A stretch of 51,586 nt of DNA from Pseudarthrobacter sp. AL07 (GCF_029960665.1 NZ_JASBRB010000023.1:1-51586); one strand, 5' to 3'; counted from the first letter of the stretch, positions 26,698-36,314 are shown. Translations and numbers: made by a program. Notes: generated by a model not told the origin, from the letters alone.

Positions 26698-28311
26698 TCA
26701 GAACCTGGTTGTGCCGCGCAACCTGCGCGGGCGACCGTCCGGGTCCACCAGCAGGCGGTAAACAGGATCCGCCCAGAGCCGCTGAAGGCGGGTCACCGGT
26801 TCTGTACTGTGGTGCCGCACATGTCCTTTGGGCCGGAGCGATCGGCGGCCGGTTTTGTGCCAATCGTCCAGGGCGTCCGCGGCAGCTTTCCACAAGGCGA
26901 GGCCGTCCGCAGGAGCGTTCAGCCGGGGATCACTCTGATCCAGGCCCAGGTGTTCGGCCCAGAGCTGGAGCCGGAGCTCCTTGGCCAAGGGACGGGAAGT
27001 CCCGGGACCAGCGTCTGCGCCGGGTGCTTCCCGGTGACCGGCCGCGGTGTCGATGACCGCGCAGGTAAGTTCACTGTCCGTGGTCCAGGACCGCCGGTTG
27101 AAGTTGTCGGATCCGCACGTGAACCAGGTGTCGTCAATGATGCAGACCTTGGCATGGACATAGATCGGCGTCCCGGCTGTGTTCTCCAGGTTGAACACGC
27201 CGAACCTGCCGGGGGCTGCGCGGCGCATCCTTTCGATGGCGCGCAGTTGCCCGAGCCGCTTCGGTGGGCCTCCCAGCGGACCGTCGGAGTCCGGGTAGCG
27301 GGGTACCACGGCGATCACGTTCAACCCGGGGTTCTGTTCGAGGGCCGCCGCGAGCCCGGCTGCGACCTCTGCCGACCACAGGTACTGGTCCTCGATGTAG
27401 ATCAACGAGCGGGCCAGGGCGAAAGCCTTCGTGTAGGCCCGGGCGACGCCCCGCTCACCATCGGGTGCGAACGGGAACGGCGGATGCTTCACACCGTAGG
27501 TACGCAGCAGCTGCACGGCGTGAGGGCCGGCCAGTGGCGGTGGCGGCGCATTCTCCGGCAGGGGCTCGGGATGCCGGGGCATGTCGGCCAGGCGCTGGAG
27601 CAGCATCCTGTACGGCGTGCGCCGGTCCAGGGGATGGGGGTCATTCCACCTTTCTGCGAACAACTCGAGCACATCAGCCACAACCGGGCCATGCAGTTCA
27701 AGGGCGGCATCGTGCCACGGAGGCTGTTTCCCGTACCGGGGATCCATGTCCACCGCCTGCGGGTCTCCCGCATGATCGGCGTCGTCCCGGCGGCTGTGGG
27801 AGAGATCGATCCCGCCCACGAACGCGACGTCCTGCGACGGGTCGTCACGACGCCGGATGACGAACAGTTTCTGGTGATGGCAGCCGAAGAGGCGCACGCG
27901 CTGATCCAGCAGCACCTCGCCGCCGGCGTCGTTGATCTGGCGGCTGAGGTGCTCGTTCGACAGGTTGCTCATGGGGGCGGACACGCGCTCGCCGTGGGAC
28001 CTCCAGATCAGGCCGCGCACTTCCACTCCGTTTCGGGCCAGCCGCGACAGCAACCCGCCGATTGTCGGCCCATCCGCCGTCAGCTTTTCGTCGCCGTCGC
28101 CACGCCAGTCGGTGAACCACACACGGTCTCCTGCATGAAGTGCCGACAGCTCCTCATGCAGCCGGGCGAAGTAGGTGGCACCGTGAATCAGGGGCCGCAC
28201 GAGGTTGCCCTCCGACCAGGACGGCGATCCCGCCTTGCCCGCGTGCACATCGGCGGCCGCATTGCCCCACTCAGCGGCACTCAAGAACCAGTAACCAGCA
28301 ATACTGTCCAC
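26698..28311 (-). CDS. Phospholipase D-family protein (two HKD motifs)
   Basis: A 537-residue protein with two PLD phosphodiesterase motifs: HHQKLFVI followed by an Asp (about residues 144-160) and HAKVCIID (about 370), the latter followed by GSDNFNRRSW. This pair builds one active site with a covalent phosphohistidine intermediate. The family includes phospholipases D, cardiolipin synthases and nucleases. No signal peptide is evident, so it is probably cytoplasmic or membrane-associated. GTG 28311 has AAGGGA upstream. It stands alone between the HNH pseudogene (41 nt away) and a divergent SRPBCC gene. Confidence 0.85.
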   Translation of the reverse strand: MDSIAGYWFLSAAEWGNAAADVHAGKAGSPSWSEGNLVRPLIHGATYFARLHEELSALHAGDRVWFTDWRGDGDEKLTADGPTIGGLLSRLARNGVEVRGLIWRSHGERVSAPMSNLSNEHLSRQINDAGGEVLLDQRVRLFGCHHQKLFVIRRRDDPSQDVAFVGGIDLSHSRRDDADHAGDPQAVDMDPRYGKQPPWHDAALELHGPVVADVLELFAERWNDPHPLDRRTPYRMLLQRLADMPRHPEPLPENAPPPPLAGPHAVQLLRTYGVKHPPFPFAPDGERGVARAYTKAFALARSLIYIEDQYLWSAEVAAGLAAALEQNPGLNVIAVVPRYPDSDGPLGGPPKRLGQLRAIERMRRAAPGRFGVFNLENTAGTPIYVHAKVCIIDDTWFTCGSDNFNRRSWTTDSELTCAVIDTAAGHREAPGADAGPGTSRPLAKELRLQLWAEHLGLDQSDPRLNAPADGLALWKAAADALDDWHKTGRRSLRPKGHVRHHSTEPVTRLQRLWADPVYRLLVDPDGRPRRLRGTTRF

Positions 28312-28586
28312 TCGTCGTTCCCTTCAGGACCCAAAGCCGGTCAGGAAGCGTCCGGCCTAGTCAGTAGCCTACGACTGTGGTCGTCAATGTCATCGGGTTG
28401 GGGTTATCGCGGCCCCGGATTGCCTCCGCATATGGGCCGGTGGCGACGTGATTGTCCCGGGGATTCCGAAGCTCTGGACACCGGTGGCCGCCGGATTTAT
28501 CGTGCAAATGTGGCGGCTGCCTGACTGGCAGGAAGGCAAATGCTGCCAGTCCGCTGTTGCTGCCGTCCGTCATAAGGTGGAAGCAG

Positions 28587-29033
28587 ATGGACCACGTTGA
28601 AGAGACCGTTGAAGGCGCCGTCCCGGTGCGGACCGCGTACAACCAGTGGACCCAGGTCGAATCCTTTCCGCAGGTCATGTCCGGTGTGGAGTCTGTAACC
28701 CAGCTGACTGAGACCACCAACCACTGGGTCACCAAGGTGGGTGGCGTTCAGCGGGAATTCGATACCGAAATCGTTGATCAGGAGCCTGACGACCGGATTG
28801 CCTGGCGCAGCACCGACGGAAAGTCGCATGCCGGCAGCATCAGGTTTACGCCGGTGGATGCCAATCACACGAGGGTCAGAGTCCATTTCGAATGGGCGCC
28901 GGAAACCGCCACTGAGAAGGCAGGCGCGGCATTGAAGATTGACGAGATGCAGGTCAAGGCCGACATGCGGAAGTTCAAGGACTTCATCGAATCGCGCGGT
29001 ACCGAGACCGGTGCCTGGCGTGGTGAGGCCTAG
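28587..29033 (+). CDS. SRPBCC / polyketide cyclase-like protein (YeaN/START fold)
   Basis: A 148-residue protein of the SRPBCC (START-like) ligand-binding fold: VEGAVPVRTAYNQWTQVESF at the start, FPQVMSGVESV, the RIAWRSTDG strand and a long C-terminal helix with MRKFKDFIESRG. Such actinobacterial proteins resemble coenzyme Q-binding COQ10-like or cyclase/dehydrase families, bind hydrophobic ligands and often respond to stress. The ATG at 28587 is preceded by AAGGTGGA. It is monocistronic and ends in a strong shared terminator. Its function is unknown. Confidence 0.8.
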   Translation: MDHVEETVEGAVPVRTAYNQWTQVESFPQVMSGVESVTQLTETTNHWVTKVGGVQREFDTEIVDQEPDDRIAWRSTDGKSHAGSIRFTPVDANHTRVRVHFEWAPETATEKAGAALKIDEMQVKADMRKFKDFIESRGTETGAWRGEA

Positions 29034-29068
29034 GACAGCGGCCCGACCGGGCAGTTCAGAAGTGCAAC

Positions 29069-29110
29069 GGTCGACGGCGGCGCTCAGGTGAGTGCCGCCG
29101 TCGGCCTTTT
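29069..29110. terminator. Bidirectional terminator
   Basis: A stem of about 17 bp (29069-29085 with 29090-29106, two G-U pairs), 4-nt loop AGGT, then TTTT at 29107-29110. It lies between the converging SRPBCC and APC permease genes. Confidence 0.75.
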
Positions 29111-29120
29111 CCGTTGGGTG

Positions 29121-30737
29121 TTACGACGCTTCCGACGCAGGGACCAGCGCATCCTCCGCAGCTTCGTGCTGCGGCGTTTTGTGCTGCCCGGCGCCCGCCG
29201 ACGACGGATGTGCTGCGACTGCCGCGGCGTGCTCGGCCAGCACCCCGGTCTGGTGGCGGATCTTCAGGCGGTAGAGCAGGGTCCCGCCAATGATCACGGC
29301 GGCCACGAAGATCACGCCGCCCCACTGCAGGTACCACTCGAAGGGCGGCACTGAGTTGTAGATCTCCGGGCGGGGCCAGACCAGGTTCACCGTCATGGCA
29401 CTGCCCCACAGGACCGCGAGGATGTTCACGGGCAGTCCCCACTTGCCCAGGCTGAAGCCGGGCTCGGAGCCGTCGTCGGCAAGCGGCCACTTCTTCAGGA
29501 GCCGGTTGCGCAGCAGGGGAACCGTGACCAGGAGGTAGGACAGGTAGATCAGGACGATGCTGATGCTGGACAGAATGGTGAAGATGGCAGGCTGCGTGAC
29601 GTTGACCAGCAGCGGGATGACGGCGATGACGCCGATCACGATCGCCGCGACCTTGGGGGTCCTGCGGACCGGATCCACCTTGCTGAGCTGCCGGCTGAAC
29701 GGCAGGTTGTTGTCCCGGGCCATGGCGAACATCATTCGGATGGCCGCAGCGTGGACAGCCAGGGTGCAGACCACAACGGCCACCACGATGCATGCCAGGA
29801 AGGCCTTGCCGAAAGGCCCGCCGAGGACGGAGAGCACGATGTACTGGAGGCCGCCGTCGGCAGATCCCACCAGGGGGTCGTTCAGGTCCGGTGCGGCCAG
29901 GATGCCGAAGAACAGGATCAGCCCGCCCAGCACGAACGAGGCCGTGACGGCGCGCAGGATGGCCTTGGGTGCCGTGCGCTTGGGGTCCTTCGTTTCCTCG
30001 CCGAGGGAGCTGGCGGTGTCGAAGCCGTACATGACGTAGCCGGAGGCCATGGCGCCGATCAGGAAGACGCCGAAGAAGCCCAGGTCGTGGCCCTCGCCGA
30101 AGCCGGCGGTTTCGAAGAAGACCTCGGGGCCCCGCACCACGTGCCAGCCCAGCGCCAGGATGAGCAGCACGGCCGCGGTCAGCTCCACGAAGACGCCGAT
30201 GCTGTTGATCCTCGTCATCAGCTTCACGCCGAACGCGTTGATGAGCGTGGAGATGGTGATCATGATGGTGGCCAGCACCACGCCGTTCATGGCGAAGTCG
30301 TAGGGACCGGTGCCGTCACCGACGAACTGGAAGCCGGACCAGAGCTGCGGCAGGGTGAGCTGCAGGGCCAGCGCCACTGACCCCAGCGCCATGATGGAGG
30401 ACAGCATCAGCAGCCAGCCGGCCAGCCAGGACGAGGTCCCGGACGAGAGCCGCTTGGCCCAGTTGTACACCGACCCGGCAACGGGGTAGCGGCCCGCCAG
30501 TTCGGCAAAACACAGGGCCACCATCAGCTGGCCGACGAAGACGATGGGCCAGGACCAGGCGTACGCCGGTCCGGCCATGGAAAAACCAAAGTAGAACAGT
30601 TGGAAGACGCCGGTGAGGATGGAGATGTAGCTGACGCCTGCGGCGAAGCTGGCAAACTTGCCGATGCTCCGGTCCAGGGTCTGGGTATAGCCAAATTCGT
30701 CCATGCCGCTTGAATCAATACTCTTGCTGGGTTCCAA
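29121..30737 (-). CDS. APC-family amino acid/choline permease
   Basis: A 538-residue membrane protein with about 12 helices and the APC signature regions FAAGVSYISILTG, AELAGRYPVAGSVYNWAKRL and VMYGFDTASSLGEETKDP. The C-terminal tail after the last helix is polar and Ala-rich. TTG 30737 is preferred because AGGAG stands 8 nt upstream; a GTG at 30776 has no such site. It is the last gene of the choline-betaine operon, so it probably imports choline, betaine or a related amine, in place of the BCCT transporter common in other bet loci. Amino acids remain possible substrates. Confidence 0.85.
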   Translation of the reverse strand: MEPSKSIDSSGMDEFGYTQTLDRSIGKFASFAAGVSYISILTGVFQLFYFGFSMAGPAYAWSWPIVFVGQLMVALCFAELAGRYPVAGSVYNWAKRLSSGTSSWLAGWLLMLSSIMALGSVALALQLTLPQLWSGFQFVGDGTGPYDFAMNGVVLATIMITISTLINAFGVKLMTRINSIGVFVELTAAVLLILALGWHVVRGPEVFFETAGFGEGHDLGFFGVFLIGAMASGYVMYGFDTASSLGEETKDPKRTAPKAILRAVTASFVLGGLILFFGILAAPDLNDPLVGSADGGLQYIVLSVLGGPFGKAFLACIVVAVVVCTLAVHAAAIRMMFAMARDNNLPFSRQLSKVDPVRRTPKVAAIVIGVIAVIPLLVNVTQPAIFTILSSISIVLIYLSYLLVTVPLLRNRLLKKWPLADDGSEPGFSLGKWGLPVNILAVLWGSAMTVNLVWPRPEIYNSVPPFEWYLQWGGVIFVAAVIIGGTLLYRLKIRHQTGVLAEHAAAVAAHPSSAGAGQHKTPQHEAAEDALVPASEAS

Positions 30738-30826
30738 AATGTGAACTCCTATGTCAGAAAAGTACGCGCGATGCACCCCGCGGCCGCCATTGGACGCGGG
30801 ATCAAAAAACCTCCGGAACTTGCCTC

Positions 30827-32482
30827 TCAGGCGAAGGACGGGCTGAGTTCCTCCTCATTCTTTGCAGCGCCATCGGTGTGGCCGGCGCGGATGAGGTCGG
30901 CCCGAATCAAATCAGCACAGCGCTCGCCGATCATCATGACGGTGATGTTGGGGTTGACGGTGACGTGTTCAGGCATCACGGAGGCATCCGCCACGCGCAG
31001 GCCGGTGACGCCCTTGACCCGCAGCTCGGGATCCAGCGGTGACATCCCGTCGTCGGGCGGCCCCATCCGGACCGTACCCACCGGGTGGTACACGGTGTTG
31101 TGGGTCTTGCGGATGTACTCCCGCAGCTCCTCGTCCGTCTGCGCCTCGACGCCGGGCGATAGCTCGCGGCCGGTCCATTCGGCCATGGCGGGCTGGGCGG
31201 CGATTTCGCGCGCCTTGCGGATGCCGGCCACCATGACCCGCATGTCGTGGCCGTCGGGATCCGTGAAATAGCGCGGATCCACCATGGGCTTGTCGCGGAA
31301 ATCGCGGCTGCGCAGCCTGACGGTACCGCGGGAGCGGGCGTGCGTGACGTTCGGGGTGAGGCTGAAGCCGTTCTCCGTGGTGGGGTAGCCGTGCCGCAGG
31401 GTGTTCATGTCGAACGGGACGGAACCATAGTGCATCATCAAATCCGGACGGTCCAGGCCGTCCTCGGTGGGCGTGAAGATGCCGATTTCCCACCACTGGG
31501 TAGAGGTCTGCACCATGGGCTGCTTGGCCTCGAACTGGACCACGCCTTCGGGGTGGTCCTGCAGGTTTTCGCCCACGCCGGGGGAGTCCACCAGGACCTC
31601 GATGCCGTGTGCGGCGAGGTGTGCTGGCGGGCCGATACCGGAGAGCATCAGCAGCTTGGGCGAGTCGATGGCGCCGGTGGACAGGATGACTTCACGGTAC
31701 GCGGAGAGCCGGTGCGTGCGGCCGAACGCCGAGTCCACCACGTCCACGCCTGTGCAGCGCTTGTCCGCGTCGAACACCAGCTGGCGGGCGCGCAGGCCGG
31801 TCAGCAGGGTGAAGTTTTCACGTTCCATGATGGGGTGGATGTAGGAGACCGAGCTGGAGGACCGGATGCCGTCCGCACGGCGGTTGATCTGGAAGAAGTT
31901 GGCGCCGTTGACCACGGTGGTGCCGGTGTTGAATTTCGCTCGCGGGATGCCGGCCTGTTCGCAGGCGTCCAAAAGCGCGACGCCGGCAGGATCCACCGGG
32001 GGCACGTTCATCAGGTGCACGGGGCCCGAGTCGCCGTGGTGCGGCGCGTCCGGCCCGGCGTCCTCGTTGGTTTCCAACCGCTTGTAGAGGGGCCAGACGG
32101 CGTCGGCGTTCCAGCCGGTGGCGCCGTATTTGGACTCCCACTCGTCAAGGTCTTCGCGGGGAGCCCAGAACGCGATGCACGAGTTGTGGCTGGAGCAGCC
32201 GCCCATCACCTTGGCACGGGCGTGGCGCAAGAAGGAGTTGCCGTTTTCCTGCGGTTCCACCGGGTAGTCCCAGTCGTAGCCGGATTCGAGCAGCTCCATC
32301 CAACGGTCCAGCTGCAGGATTTCTGGCAGGTTGCGGTCATCTGGCCCGGCCTCCACGAGGACGACGGTGACGTCCGGATCCTCGCTCAGCCGGGCGGCGA
32401 CGGCGGCACCCGCGGATCCGCCGCCGATGACGACGTAGTCGAACCCGCGGTCGGTGACGTCGTCGATGTTGTCGTAATGCAT
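30827..32482 (-). CDS. betA: GMC oxidoreductase, choline dehydrogenase
   Basis: A 551-residue FAD-dependent GMC-family enzyme: YVVIGGGSAGAAVAARL near residue 15, the DPDVTVVLVEAGP strand, LRHARAKVMGGCSSHN and STGAIDSPKLLMLSGIGP signatures, and the C-terminal NTVYHPVGTVRMG (active-site His) and VTVNPNI. With the adjoining aldehyde dehydrogenase it should oxidise choline to betaine aldehyde and possibly further. AAGGAGAACTAG gives a ribosome site, and the ATG abuts the betB stop. The BetA assignment rests on gene order and regulator type; other alcohols are possible. Confidence 0.82.
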   Translation of the reverse strand: MHYDNIDDVTDRGFDYVVIGGGSAGAAVAARLSEDPDVTVVLVEAGPDDRNLPEILQLDRWMELLESGYDWDYPVEPQENGNSFLRHARAKVMGGCSSHNSCIAFWAPREDLDEWESKYGATGWNADAVWPLYKRLETNEDAGPDAPHHGDSGPVHLMNVPPVDPAGVALLDACEQAGIPRAKFNTGTTVVNGANFFQINRRADGIRSSSSVSYIHPIMERENFTLLTGLRARQLVFDADKRCTGVDVVDSAFGRTHRLSAYREVILSTGAIDSPKLLMLSGIGPPAHLAAHGIEVLVDSPGVGENLQDHPEGVVQFEAKQPMVQTSTQWWEIGIFTPTEDGLDRPDLMMHYGSVPFDMNTLRHGYPTTENGFSLTPNVTHARSRGTVRLRSRDFRDKPMVDPRYFTDPDGHDMRVMVAGIRKAREIAAQPAMAEWTGRELSPGVEAQTDEELREYIRKTHNTVYHPVGTVRMGPPDDGMSPLDPELRVKGVTGLRVADASVMPEHVTVNPNITVMMIGERCADLIRADLIRAGHTDGAAKNEEELSPSFA

Positions 32483-34021
32483 CTAGTTCTCCTTGCCGTG
32501 GTCAGCAAACCAGCCGGTGACCTGCGGGCTGGTGTTCTGGTAGATGTGCTTGGCTTCCTGGTATTCGGCCAGGCCGGTCGGGCCAAGCTCGCGGCCGACG
32601 CCGGACTGGCCGAAGCCGCCCCACTCGGCCTGCGGGAGGTAGGGGTGGTAGTCGTTGATCCAGATGGTGCCGTGCCGCAGCCGGGATGCCACGCGCTGGG
32701 CTTTTCCGGCGTCCTGTGTCCAAACCGCGCCGGCCAGCCCGTAGACCGTGTCGTTGGCGGTAGCTACCGCTTCGTCCTCGGTGCGGAACGTTTCCACCGT
32801 CACCACCGGGCCGAACGCCTCGTCGATGACCACGGACATGCCTCTTTCCACCCGGTCCAGGATGGTGGGCTGGTAGTAGAACCCGCCGTCGTACTTTTCG
32901 CCTCGCGGCGCCGCGCCGCCGGTCCGCAGCCGAGCACCCTCCTGGATGCCGCGCTGGACGTAGGCGTGGACTTTGTCGCGGTGGGCCCCCGAAATCAGCG
33001 GCCCGGTTTCTGCCGCGTCATCGAATGGCCCGCCGAGCCGGACGTCCCGGGCACGCCGGACCAGCTCGTCCACGAAGCGTTCGGCGATCGATTCCTCCAC
33101 CACCAGCCGCGCCCCGGCGGAGCAGACCTGCCCGGAGTGGACGAACGCGCCGTTCAGGGCATTGTCGACGGCGGCATCGAAGTTCGCGTCCGCGAACACC
33201 ACGTTGGGGTTCTTGCCGCCAAGCTCCAGGGCCACCTTCTTGACGGTGCCGGCGGCGGCCGCCGCGATGCGCTTGCCGGTTTCCAGCCCGCCGGTGAAGG
33301 ACACGAGGTCGACGGCGGGGTGTTCCGAGAGCGGCGCGCCCGCCTCCGCGCCGGCGCCGGTCACGAGGTTGGCGACGCCGTCCGGCATGCCGAGGTCCTG
33401 CAGCAGCTGCATGGCCAGAATGGCGGTGGACGGGGTGAGCTCGGAGGGCTTAAGGACGAACGTGCAGCCGGCGGCCAGCGCGGGCGCGATCTTCCACGCC
33501 GCCTGGAGCAGGGGGTAGTTCCACGGCGTGATCAGGCCGCACACACCCACAGGCTCGTAGACGATTTTGCTGACGACGGCGGGGTTCCCGGCGTCGACCA
33601 TGCGGCCCGCCTGCTGCCCGGCCAGCCTGCCGAAGTACTCGAAGCAGGCGGCAATGTCGTCCATGTCGATGCGGCTTTCGACCATGCGCTTGCCGGTGTC
33701 CAGCGACTCGGCGCGGGCGAACTTTTCCCGGCGTTCGCGCAGTCCGGCGGCGACTTTCAGGAGGAAGGTGCCGCGCTCGGGGGCCGGGATGTTCGACCAG
33801 GTTCCGGAGTCGAAGGCTGCACGGGCTGCGGCAATGGCGCGTTCCGCATCCTCCCGGCCGGCCTCCGAGACCGTGGCCACCAGTTCGCCGTCGGCGGGGT
33901 TTCGGATTTCGCGGACAGCGCCCGAGGCGGCTGCCTCCCAAGCACCGTTGATGAACAGGGTGGAGGCTGTTTCAGTTTTTTTGGTGTGGGGGACGTCCCG
34001 AAGGGGTGTGGCGTAAGTCAT
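32483..34021 (-). CDS. betB: Betaine-aldehyde dehydrogenase
   Basis: A 512-residue NAD(P)-dependent aldehyde dehydrogenase. It has the oxyanion Asn in ITPWNYPLLQAAWKIAPALA, VSFTGGLETGKRI (nucleotide loop), the general base Glu in ALELGGKNPNVVF, the nucleophile Cys in SGQVCSAGARL, and a betaine-type C-terminus ending HIYQNTSPQVTGWF. It converts betaine aldehyde to glycine betaine, an osmoprotectant. ATG 34021 has no ribosome site but lies 7 nt after a -10 element, so the mRNA may be leaderless. Alternative starts at 34042 and 34072 fall inside the operator region. It is the first structural gene of the bet operon. Confidence 0.85.
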   Translation of the reverse strand: MTYATPLRDVPHTKKTETASTLFINGAWEAAASGAVREIRNPADGELVATVSEAGREDAERAIAAARAAFDSGTWSNIPAPERGTFLLKVAAGLRERREKFARAESLDTGKRMVESRIDMDDIAACFEYFGRLAGQQAGRMVDAGNPAVVSKIVYEPVGVCGLITPWNYPLLQAAWKIAPALAAGCTFVLKPSELTPSTAILAMQLLQDLGMPDGVANLVTGAGAEAGAPLSEHPAVDLVSFTGGLETGKRIAAAAAGTVKKVALELGGKNPNVVFADANFDAAVDNALNGAFVHSGQVCSAGARLVVEESIAERFVDELVRRARDVRLGGPFDDAAETGPLISGAHRDKVHAYVQRGIQEGARLRTGGAAPRGEKYDGGFYYQPTILDRVERGMSVVIDEAFGPVVTVETFRTEDEAVATANDTVYGLAGAVWTQDAGKAQRVASRLRHGTIWINDYHPYLPQAEWGGFGQSGVGRELGPTGLAEYQEAKHIYQNTSPQVTGWFADHGKEN

Positions 34022-34057
34022 AGGAAGGACAGTAGCTGACATTGAACGAGTGTTCAA
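34022..34057 (-). promoter_or_regulatory. betB promoter, predicted leaderless
   Basis: On the minus strand TTGAAC (34057-34052), 17-nt spacer, TACTGT (34034-34029), then 7 nt to ATG 34021. The -35 lies within operator 1. Confidence 0.55.
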
Positions 34058-34058
34058 T
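34041..34058. promoter_or_regulatory. BetI-type operator 1
   Basis: TTGAAC-GAGT-GTTCAA core with flanking AT, a dyad for a TetR-family dimer. It covers the -35 of betB. Confidence 0.7.
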
Positions 34059-34064
34059 ACTTTT

Positions 34065-34080
34065 TTGAACACTCGTTCAA
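34065..34080. promoter_or_regulatory. BetI-type operator 2
   Basis: TTGAAC-ACTC-GTTCAA is the exact reverse complement of the operator 1 core. The two dyad centres are about 23 bp apart, suggesting two dimers bound side by side upstream of betB. Confidence 0.7.
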
Positions 34081-34095
34081 TGCTACCTGGCGGGC

Positions 34096-34689
34096 TTACT
34101 CCTGAAGCGGCGCGAAGGCGATCTGTTCCGTGCGGGCGATACTTCTCTGGATGGAGGCCTCATCAACGCCGAGAAGCGCCGTCAGCCACATGCCGTTTTG
34201 GATGACCACAATGTCGGCCGCCCGCTCCCGGCAGGCCTCCCAGGAGAGGCCGGGTTGGGCGTTGGAAACCAGTGCAGCGAGGCCGTCGAGATAGCGGTCG
34301 AAGGCCTCGGCGTTGATCTGGGCATAGCCCTCGTCCGCCTGGGCCAGGGCCCAAAGGTGGAGGCGCAGGGACAGATAACGGGTGGTCAGCAGGTCAGCGG
34401 CTGCCACTCGCCGCAGGGCCTGGCGCAACTGTTCCTCCGGGCCTGACGACGGGTCCGGCGCCACCAGCAGAAGGTCATGCTCGTCGACCCGGCGCAGGGC
34501 AGCCCGTATCAGGCTCGTCTTGTCGTCGTAGTAGTAGTTCACCAGGCCAAGCGCGACGCCGGCTTCGCGGGCCACAGCCCGCATGCTCACACCCGAGATG
34601 CCGTGGCGGGACAGCAGATCCAGCGCCGCCTCGAGAATACGCGACTGTCTGTCCATCTGTTCGCCGGTGTTCACGGCCTTGGTCCCCAT
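34096..34689 (-). CDS. betI: TetR-family regulator, BetI-like
   Basis: A 197-residue TetR repressor. The N-terminal HTH spans about residues 14-60 (RILEAALDLLSRHGISGVSM, then AREAGVALGLVNYYYDDKTSL), where GLVNYYYDDK resembles BetI's recognition helix. The C-terminal ligand domain includes RYLSLRLHLWALAQ. It lies directly upstream of betB on the same strand, with paired TTGAAC dyads in the 75-nt gap. It probably represses the bet operon until choline is present. A TAGTCT -10-like element ends 6 nt before its ATG and no ribosome site is visible, so it too may be leaderless. Confidence 0.82.
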   Translation of the reverse strand: MGTKAVNTGEQMDRQSRILEAALDLLSRHGISGVSMRAVAREAGVALGLVNYYYDDKTSLIRAALRRVDEHDLLLVAPDPSSGPEEQLRQALRRVAAADLLTTRYLSLRLHLWALAQADEGYAQINAEAFDRYLDGLAALVSNAQPGLSWEACRERAADIVVIQNGMWLTALLGVDEASIQRSIARTEQIAFAPLQE

Positions 34690-34925
34690 CTGGCCAGACT
34701 ATTGCCTAAGCCCTACCAAGTGCACTTTCAGGGGCACATGACCGGGGTCTCCCCGTGGCGCACCAAAAGAAGCGGGGGTGCCAGACGGACCCGAAGGAGG
34801 TGCCGGCGATTCCGGCGGCATGGCTGCGGTCATCAGGATCATGCGTAAGACGCACGGCGCCCTTGTGAGCAGGGAATCTGGACAAATCTCTCGATCCCCG
34901 CCCTGTAGAGGTCTACCGTAGAGGA

Positions 34926-36314
34926 GTGAGTGATCGCCCCGATATCTTCACTGTTGGTGAACTGCGTGCCTCCGGCCACGTGCACAAGGACCTGCGCCGC
35001 GAAATCCGCGACAACCTGCTCGCCGCGCTCGCCGCCGGCACCGATCCCTGGCCCGGGATGTTCGGTTTCAGCCGGACCGTCCTGCCCCAGCTCGAGCGGG
35101 CCCTGCTCGCCGGCCACGACATCGTCCTGCTCGGCGAAAGGGGGCAGGGCAAGACCCGGCTGCTGCGCACCCTGGCCGGGCTGCTGGACGAGTGGTCGCC
35201 GGTGATCGAGGAATCGGAACTCAACGAACACCCGTACGAACCCATCACCGAGCAATCCCGTGCCCGCGTCCTCACCGAAGGGGACCGGCTGCGGGTGGCC
35301 TGGCGCCACCGCTCCGAACGGTACGTCGAAAAGCTTGCGACGCCGGACACCTCCGTCGCCGACCTGATCGGGGACATCGACCCGATGCGCGTGGCCGAGG
35401 GCCGACGCCTCGGGGACCCGGAAACCATCCACTACGGCCTGGTCCCGCGTTCCAACCGCGGGATCATAGCCGTCAACGAGCTGCCCGACCTCGCCGAGCG
35501 CATCCAGGTTTCGATGCTGAACGTGATGGAGGAACGCGACATCCAGATCCGCGGCTACGTGCTGCGGCTGCCGTTGGACGTCCTCGTGGTCGCGTCCGCC
35601 AACCCCGAGGATTACACGAACCGCGGCCGGATCATCACGCCGCTGCGGGACCGCTTCGGCGCCGAGATCCGCACCCACTACCCCCTGGAGCTTGACGACG
35701 AGGTGGCCGTCATCAAGCAGGAGGGGCAGCTGGTGGCCGGCGTCCCGCCCGTCATCCTTGAGATCCTGGCCCGTTACACCCGGGCGCTGCGGCAGTCCCC
35801 GGCGATCAACCAGACCTCCGGGGTGTCCGCACGCTTCGCCATCGCGGGCGCCGAAACCGTGGCCGCGGCAGCCCTTCGCCGGGCCAGTGTGCGCGGCGAG
35901 GACGAGGCCGTGGCCCGGATCATCGACCTGGACGCGGCGGTGGAAGTCCTTGGCGGCAAGATTGAGTTCGAGTCCGGTGAGGAAGGGCGTGAACAGGAGA
36001 TTCTGGACCATCTCCTGCGCATGGCCACGGCGGAAGCCGTGCGGGCGCACTTCCATGGCATCGACATGGGGCAGCTTGTGGCCGCGCTCGATGGCCACAC
36101 CACGGTGACCACGGGGGAACTGGTCACCGCGCGGGAGTTCCTGGACAACCTCCCGTCGCTCAACGGCTCCCGCCTCTACGACGACATCAGTGAGCGACTG
36201 GGGGCGACGAACGACGGGCAGCGGGCCGCCGCCGTCGAACTGGCCTTGGAAGGCCTCTACCTCGCCCGGCGGATCGCCAAGGAGTCAGACGATGAGGCGA
36301 CGGTTTACGGCTAA
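34926..36314 (+). CDS. MoxR-type AAA+ ATPase (magnesium-chelatase-like)
   Basis: A 462-residue AAA+ ATPase with Walker A GERGQGKT (residues 70-77), Walker B-like IIAVNELPDL, sensor 1 in VVASANPEDYTNRGRIITPL and arginine region DRFGAEIRTHYPL. It belongs to the ChlI/MoxR group, which works with VWA-domain partners as chaperone-like or metal-insertion machines. The VWA gene follows 42 nt downstream. GTG 34926 starts the protein. A TACCGT element ends 6 nt upstream, so transcription may be leaderless. The client protein is unknown. Confidence 0.85.
   Translation: MSDRPDIFTVGELRASGHVHKDLRREIRDNLLAALAAGTDPWPGMFGFSRTVLPQLERALLAGHDIVLLGERGQGKTRLLRTLAGLLDEWSPVIEESELNEHPYEPITEQSRARVLTEGDRLRVAWRHRSERYVEKLATPDTSVADLIGDIDPMRVAEGRRLGDPETIHYGLVPRSNRGIIAVNELPDLAERIQVSMLNVMEERDIQIRGYVLRLPLDVLVVASANPEDYTNRGRIITPLRDRFGAEIRTHYPLELDDEVAVIKQEGQLVAGVPPVILEILARYTRALRQSPAINQTSGVSARFAIAGAETVAAAALRRASVRGEDEAVARIIDLDAAVEVLGGKIEFESGEEGREQEILDHLLRMATAEAVRAHFHGIDMGQLVAALDGHTTVTTGELVTAREFLDNLPSLNGSRLYDDISERLGATNDGQRAAAVELALEGLYLARRIAKESDDEATVYG

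Noticed and set aside
26809..28524. Plus-strand open frame of about 570 residues over the PLD gene
   Set aside because: The minus strand encodes a clear HKD-motif protein; the plus frame shows no family features.
31247..34039. Very long plus-strand open frame opposite betA and betB
   Set aside because: It is antisense to two well-conserved enzymes; GC-rich codon bias keeps the opposite frame free of stops.
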